Assembly: GCF_030125375.1 (NCBI RefSeq)
Contig: NZ_JASJUU010000009.1
Span: 1-64,000 of the forward strand
DNA: 64,000 nucleotides
Direction: 5' to 3'
From: Pseudoalteromonas umbrosa
GTDB taxonomy: Bacteria > Pseudomonadota > Gammaproteobacteria > Enterobacterales > Alteromonadaceae
In this document: positions 61,267-64,000 of the stretch, piece after piece
Position numbering within the stretch: position 1 is the first letter of the stretch
Layout of the letters: each line of letters begins with the position of its first letter
Program-made: the position numbers and the translations under genes
Notes under the pieces: model-generated
What the model was told of the DNA's origin: nothing
Databases searched by the model: none
What the model saw: only the letters and a program-made list of their open reading frames with translations

Positions 61267-62355
61267 TTAATCTTCTCTCATGCTTCTTAGTTTATCGCGC
61301 ACCGCGTTATTGCGTTTGCGTGGCTTTTTCAGACCTAGTTCTGCACAGATCTCCGCAGCCAATTCGTCGTCTTCTAATTCTTCGTAGTCAGGCACATCCA
61401 AATCGCCTTCTGAAATTAATGACTCTAGTTCATCTCGGTCCATCTCTTGTACATCATTGTACTCTAGGTCATCAAGGTCCTTCGGCTCGCCACTTTCCTG
61501 TGGCTCGCCGTGCGTAGCTGGTTCTTCTTCAGGCGTCTCATCTTCTTCTGAGCGGCGACGGCGTGACGGTTTCTCTTCTTGCGCTTCTTCATCACGGCGA
61601 CGACGACGTGAAGGGCGCTCTTCCTCTTCTTCCTCTTTAGCTGGGTTAGCCATACCCATACCCGCATTAAAAATACGTTCCATGTGCTCTGGTTGCGGTT
61701 TGATCAATAGGCCATTGAGTGGCGTGTCTTCGATCTTTTCTAACCAATCATCCATTTGGTCTTCATCATCATGTAACGGTGTCGCGCGGCGTGCTAATTG
61801 AACACCTTCGTATTTGGTGTTGCGGCCTTTACCTGTGCGTGCAAATTCAATGTCGTAACCTTCTTCTGGGTCGTCTGGGTAGAAAATATCTCCCGAGCGC
61901 TTATCAAAAGAGCGCATAGATAGGTCTTTGTCGACTGTCCAAGGTGCTGACCAGACCAAAGGACCTGCGTCTTCATTGTCACGGTCAATGATATACATGA
62001 GCACGCGCTTACGTGCTTTAAGCTTATCGGCCAGTTCTTTATTGCCCTCAGCTTCGGCTTCCAAACGTGCTTGGCAGATTGGGCAAGGTTCGCCATAGTT
62101 CTGCTCTAAGCATAAAAACGAGCTGCCGTCTGTACCCACATCGTAGTGAACAAAAACATCTAAGCCGTAATGTTCAGCTTCTGTACCATTTAGGTTATCG
62201 AATGTCGGTGGTAAAATACGCAGCAGGTTGTCACCGTCTTTTACTTTATACATGTTGACGTCATCACTGATGAACCCATCGCGGTTTGTTGCTGATTGGT
62301 TCATACGTCTTTTCACATTGTCAGCACCGCGGCGCTTGTACTTAAATTTAGCCAT
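61267..62355 (-). CDS. gp32-like ssDNA-binding protein
   Basis: 362 residues from ATG 62355 (MAKFKYKRRG); the longer frame crosses the TTGATACTA motif at 62370-62378. H70, C82, C91 and C94 (CPIC) match the H-C-C-C zinc site of T4 gp32 in spacing. The basic N-terminus mediates cooperative binding in gp32. The C-terminal ~140 residues are acidic, with two RRRR-containing repeats (PSRRRR near 240 and 258), and end in an acidic/basic tail. In gp32 the acidic tail recruits partner proteins. This is the central ssDNA-coating protein of the module. Confidence 0.85.
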   Translation of the reverse strand: MAKFKYKRRGADNVKRRMNQSATNRDGFISDDVNMYKVKDGDNLLRILPPTFDNLNGTEAEHYGLDVFVHYDVGTDGSSFLCLEQNYGEPCPICQARLEAEAEGNKELADKLKARKRVLMYIIDRDNEDAGPLVWSAPWTVDKDLSMRSFDKRSGDIFYPDDPEEGYDIEFARTGKGRNTKYEGVQLARRATPLHDDEDQMDDWLEKIEDTPLNGLLIKPQPEHMERIFNAGMGMANPAKEEEEEERPSRRRRRDEEAQEEKPSRRRRSEEDETPEEEPATHGEPQESGEPKDLDDLEYNDVQEMDRDELESLISEGDLDVPDYEELEDDELAAEICAELGLKKPRKRNNAVRDKLRSMRED

Positions 62356-62445
62356 TTTCAAAATCTCATTAGTATCAATTAGTTGGTAGCTACAGCTTGC
62401 GGGTGTGCTACCTATCAAATATTCGGGCTGCTTCAACAGTTTGCG

Positions 62446-63192
62446 TTAAGCTTGCTCTTCGAATAGGGAATCTGTCACACGTGACCCTCTGCGATTGCGC
62501 GCCTGACGACGTCGGGCTCGTTCGCGGGGGCTAAGTGCTTTATCATCGCTGTGCGTTTGTATTTCATCGGTCTGGGCAGACGGAGTATCGAGGTGCTTAC
62601 CAATTTTCTTATTACTGGCTTCCTTGTCATCGACATCGGCGAGTAATTCTACTTCATTTTCAATGCCCGATAGCTGATTGCGAGCACGGCGTCCTTGTGC
62701 AATAACCGAGCGAACTTGGTTATATTCGAAACTTTGGACAGCTTGTGGGTTTGATTCTGAGCGAAAACTCGTATCGGTGAAAAAATTGGCTGTGTATAAG
62801 CTCACTAAATCGCGGATGATAAAGGCACGGTTGCGAAAGCTGTCCTTTAATGCTTCCCACTGGGCCGTGAGTGTGCACAATTCATTGTAGATGTAGAACG
62901 CTTCCTTGTGTTCTTGAGTCAGTGGGACTTCTCGATCGATTCTTGCTTCAGAAGACTTCCCCTCTTCTATTAGCAATTGTTTGCGTAAACGCTTTGCAAC
63001 TTGGGCGTCGACTCGAGCGAGACGCTCTTTTGCAGAGTCACGCATTGAGGCAACTTCGGCGGCCATTTCAGAAATACGTTGTTGCAGCATAGGTTGTTGC
63101 ATCAACATGTCATCTAAACGATGCTTGTCTACTTCTAATGACGCACGAAAAGTGTCAATAGAATAGCGTTCAAAAATCTCTGAAAGTTTCAC
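62446..63192 (-). CDS. UvsY-like recombination mediator
   Basis: 248 residues. Residues 1-145 resemble T4 UvsY: MKLSEIFERYSIDTF start, a basic coiled coil, then ALxxxWEALKDSFRNRAFIIRDL (in parts TAQWEALKDSFRNRAFIIRDL), which parallels the UvsY C-terminal WGILLDFCSGALDAIKSRGF..IKHI in spacing. The last 100 residues form an extra tail with a basic patch (RERARRRQARNRRGSR). UvsY loads UvsX on gp32-coated DNA, and the neighbours are exactly those proteins. The similarity is weak by eye, but context strongly supports it. Confidence 0.6.
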   Translation of the reverse strand: MKLSEIFERYSIDTFRASLEVDKHRLDDMLMQQPMLQQRISEMAAEVASMRDSAKERLARVDAQVAKRLRKQLLIEEGKSSEARIDREVPLTQEHKEAFYIYNELCTLTAQWEALKDSFRNRAFIIRDLVSLYTANFFTDTSFRSESNPQAVQSFEYNQVRSVIAQGRRARNQLSGIENEVELLADVDDKEASNKKIGKHLDTPSAQTDEIQTHSDDKALSPRERARRRQARNRRGSRVTDSLFEEQA

Positions 63193-63395
63193 GTTTATGT
63201 CCTCAATTCACGCTCGGCATCAAATGGCCTTACGGACTGTCTCACTGTTGTGGCTTACCGTATATTGGGTAAAGCCTCGGTATCATCATCTCAATTCGGT
63301 GCTCTAGTTGAGCAGCCAATTCAATGTAACGCAGTCGTCTTTTCCAAGCAAGTATTTTTTAAAAAAATCATCGAAAATATCCTTAAAAACACTTG
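63193..63395 (-). promoter_or_regulatory. Leader of the recombination operon
   Basis: TTGAGATGATGATACC (minus strand, about 63270-63290) is a composite of the leader motifs TTGAGAC and TTGATAC with changed bases. No gene seen in this gap. Confidence 0.4.
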
Positions 63396-64000
63396 TTATT
63401 CAAGAGAGTAGGCGAAGTCCGCAATAGCTTTGTACAATAGAGCTTCGCCATCTACCCCGACCATGGCTGTGCTGAAGCAATCGATCAGAGTGAGTAATTG
63501 TCCTGCTTTTGCATCACTGCTATACGTTTTGCTATTGCGGAGCATTTTGGCGGCATAATTGATACTGGCCAAACGGATAGACTCTGGGGTGTTACCCTCT
63601 TGGATTAAAGGCACGATGAGTGCCATCGCCCCTTTAAAAGACACGTTTGTGGCGGTACATAGGTAGCGCATTGGCTTGATGAACTCTGCTTTCGGTGCCA
63701 TGCCGTCCTCTAATAAGTCAGCCAGTTCATCTTTGCAGCTTGCTGTGCTTGCTTTGCTGACTAAAGTGAGCATGTTACGCGCTGAACCTTCAGCTTTTCT
63801 GGCTAACCTGATTAAAGTTTTTTCATTCAGATCTGCATTTAAATGGTTATTCGCAAATTCACCAAGGTCAATGAGGTCATCAGTACTCAGTTCTTTCAAG
63901 TGGTAGTCTGTTGCGCGTGTTTTTATGGTCTTAGGCACTTTTGCATAGTCTGTTGTACAAAGAGCAATATACAAATGCTCGGGTGGTTGCTCTGTATCTT
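63396..64000 (-). CDS. Sliding-clamp loader subunit (gp44/RFC-like), 5' end missing
   Basis: The C-terminal ~200 residues are visible; the gene continues beyond the right edge. The frame is open to 64000 and reads TEQPPEHLYIALCTTDYAKVPKTI with the sensor-1 region LCTTDY and a sensor-like KTRATDYHL, then the lid helices (DDLIDLGEFANNHL, TLIRLARKAEGSARNML) with the SARNML sensor-2 arginine. The helical collar domain follows. It belongs to the AAA+ clamp loader family (DnaX, gp44, RFC small subunit) and loads the processivity clamp for DNA polymerase. TTGTACAA occurs at 63430 and 63953 inside it. Confidence 0.8.
   Translation of the reverse strand, partial: DTEQPPEHLYIALCTTDYAKVPKTIKTRATDYHLKELSTDDLIDLGEFANNHLNADLNEKTLIRLARKAEGSARNMLTLVSKASTASCKDELADLLEDGMAPKAEFIKPMRYLCTATNVSFKGAMALIVPLIQEGNTPESIRLASINYAAKMLRNSKTYSSDAKAGQLLTLIDCFSTAMVGVDGEALLYKAIADFAYSLE

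Noticed and set aside
113..63960. TTGTACAA as a standard -10 element (TACAAT) everywhere
   Set aside because: A -35 box at 16-19 bp is found at only a few copies; many copies lie inside genes, and the full palindrome is conserved rather than only the hexamer.
1..64000. CRISPR arrays, tRNA genes or insertion sequences
   Set aside because: I looked for regular direct repeats with spacers, tRNA-like cloverleaf ends and transposase frames and saw none. A tRNA scan would be decisive.

Overview
This window looks like part of a large double-stranded DNA phage, or phage-plasmid, of a marine gammaproteobacterium. The DNA is AT-rich and densely coded. I see no tRNA, rRNA or CRISPR array. A T4-style recombination and replication module fills the right end: SbcC/gp46, SbcD/gp47, UvsX, a UvsY-like mediator, a gp32-like ssDNA-binding protein, a RuvC-like resolvase and part of a sliding-clamp loader. 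Class I ribonucleotide reductase, dUTPase and a GH108 endolysin also point to a phage. A plasmid-type primase/replication protein, a ParA-ParB-ribbon-helix-helix operon, a FinO/ProQ protein and a large tyrosine recombinase suggest stable extrachromosomal maintenance. The host is inferred only from style; no host gene is present.

Layout. 1-5.9 kb is accessory and mostly non-coding. It holds small unknown genes and a membrane protein followed by a 28-residue peptide with a double-glycine leader. 5.9-9.3 kb (minus strand) has a DNA methyltransferase-like protein and a Rep-type primase. 9.25-10.08 kb is a gene-free, repeat-rich segment that could be an origin or control region. 10.1-24.9 kb (plus strand) is a run of unknown, probably virion, genes. 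Several are paralogues, including a duplicated two-gene module and a decayed gene fragment. 25-32.7 kb has membrane proteins, a zinc-finger protein resembling antiterminator Q, dUTPase, ProQ/FinO, the recombinase and HU. 33.3-37 kb has GroES, tail-fibre-like virion proteins, endolysin and a homing-endonuclease-like gene. 37.2-40.9 kb is the partition operon. 41-46.3 kb has an RdgC-like protein and unknown genes. 46.4-49.7 kb is NrdB/NrdA. 49.9-54.5 kb has small genes, a RecB-like nuclease, SecB and a J-domain protein. 54.5-64 kb is the recombination module with a second HU.

Two short sequence signals recur across the window. The first is the palindrome TTGTACAA. I count about 34 exact copies by eye against roughly two expected from composition. 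Most lie in intergenic regions and some overlap predicted promoters. The second is TTGA(G/T)AC(G/T)A, placed just upstream of start codons on both strands. In about ten places a palindrome lies 5-45 bp upstream of this motif, forming what looks like a genome-wide regulatory cassette. The binding protein is unknown. The ribbon-helix-helix protein encoded after parB is one candidate.

How the genes may work together: the recombination proteins would run recombination-dependent replication. NrdAB and dUTPase would supply and clean the nucleotide pool. Phage-encoded SecB, GroES and J-domain proteins would help fold virion or host-directed proteins. Rep and Par would maintain the genome between infections. 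Functions of the 10-25 kb genes are not recognised.
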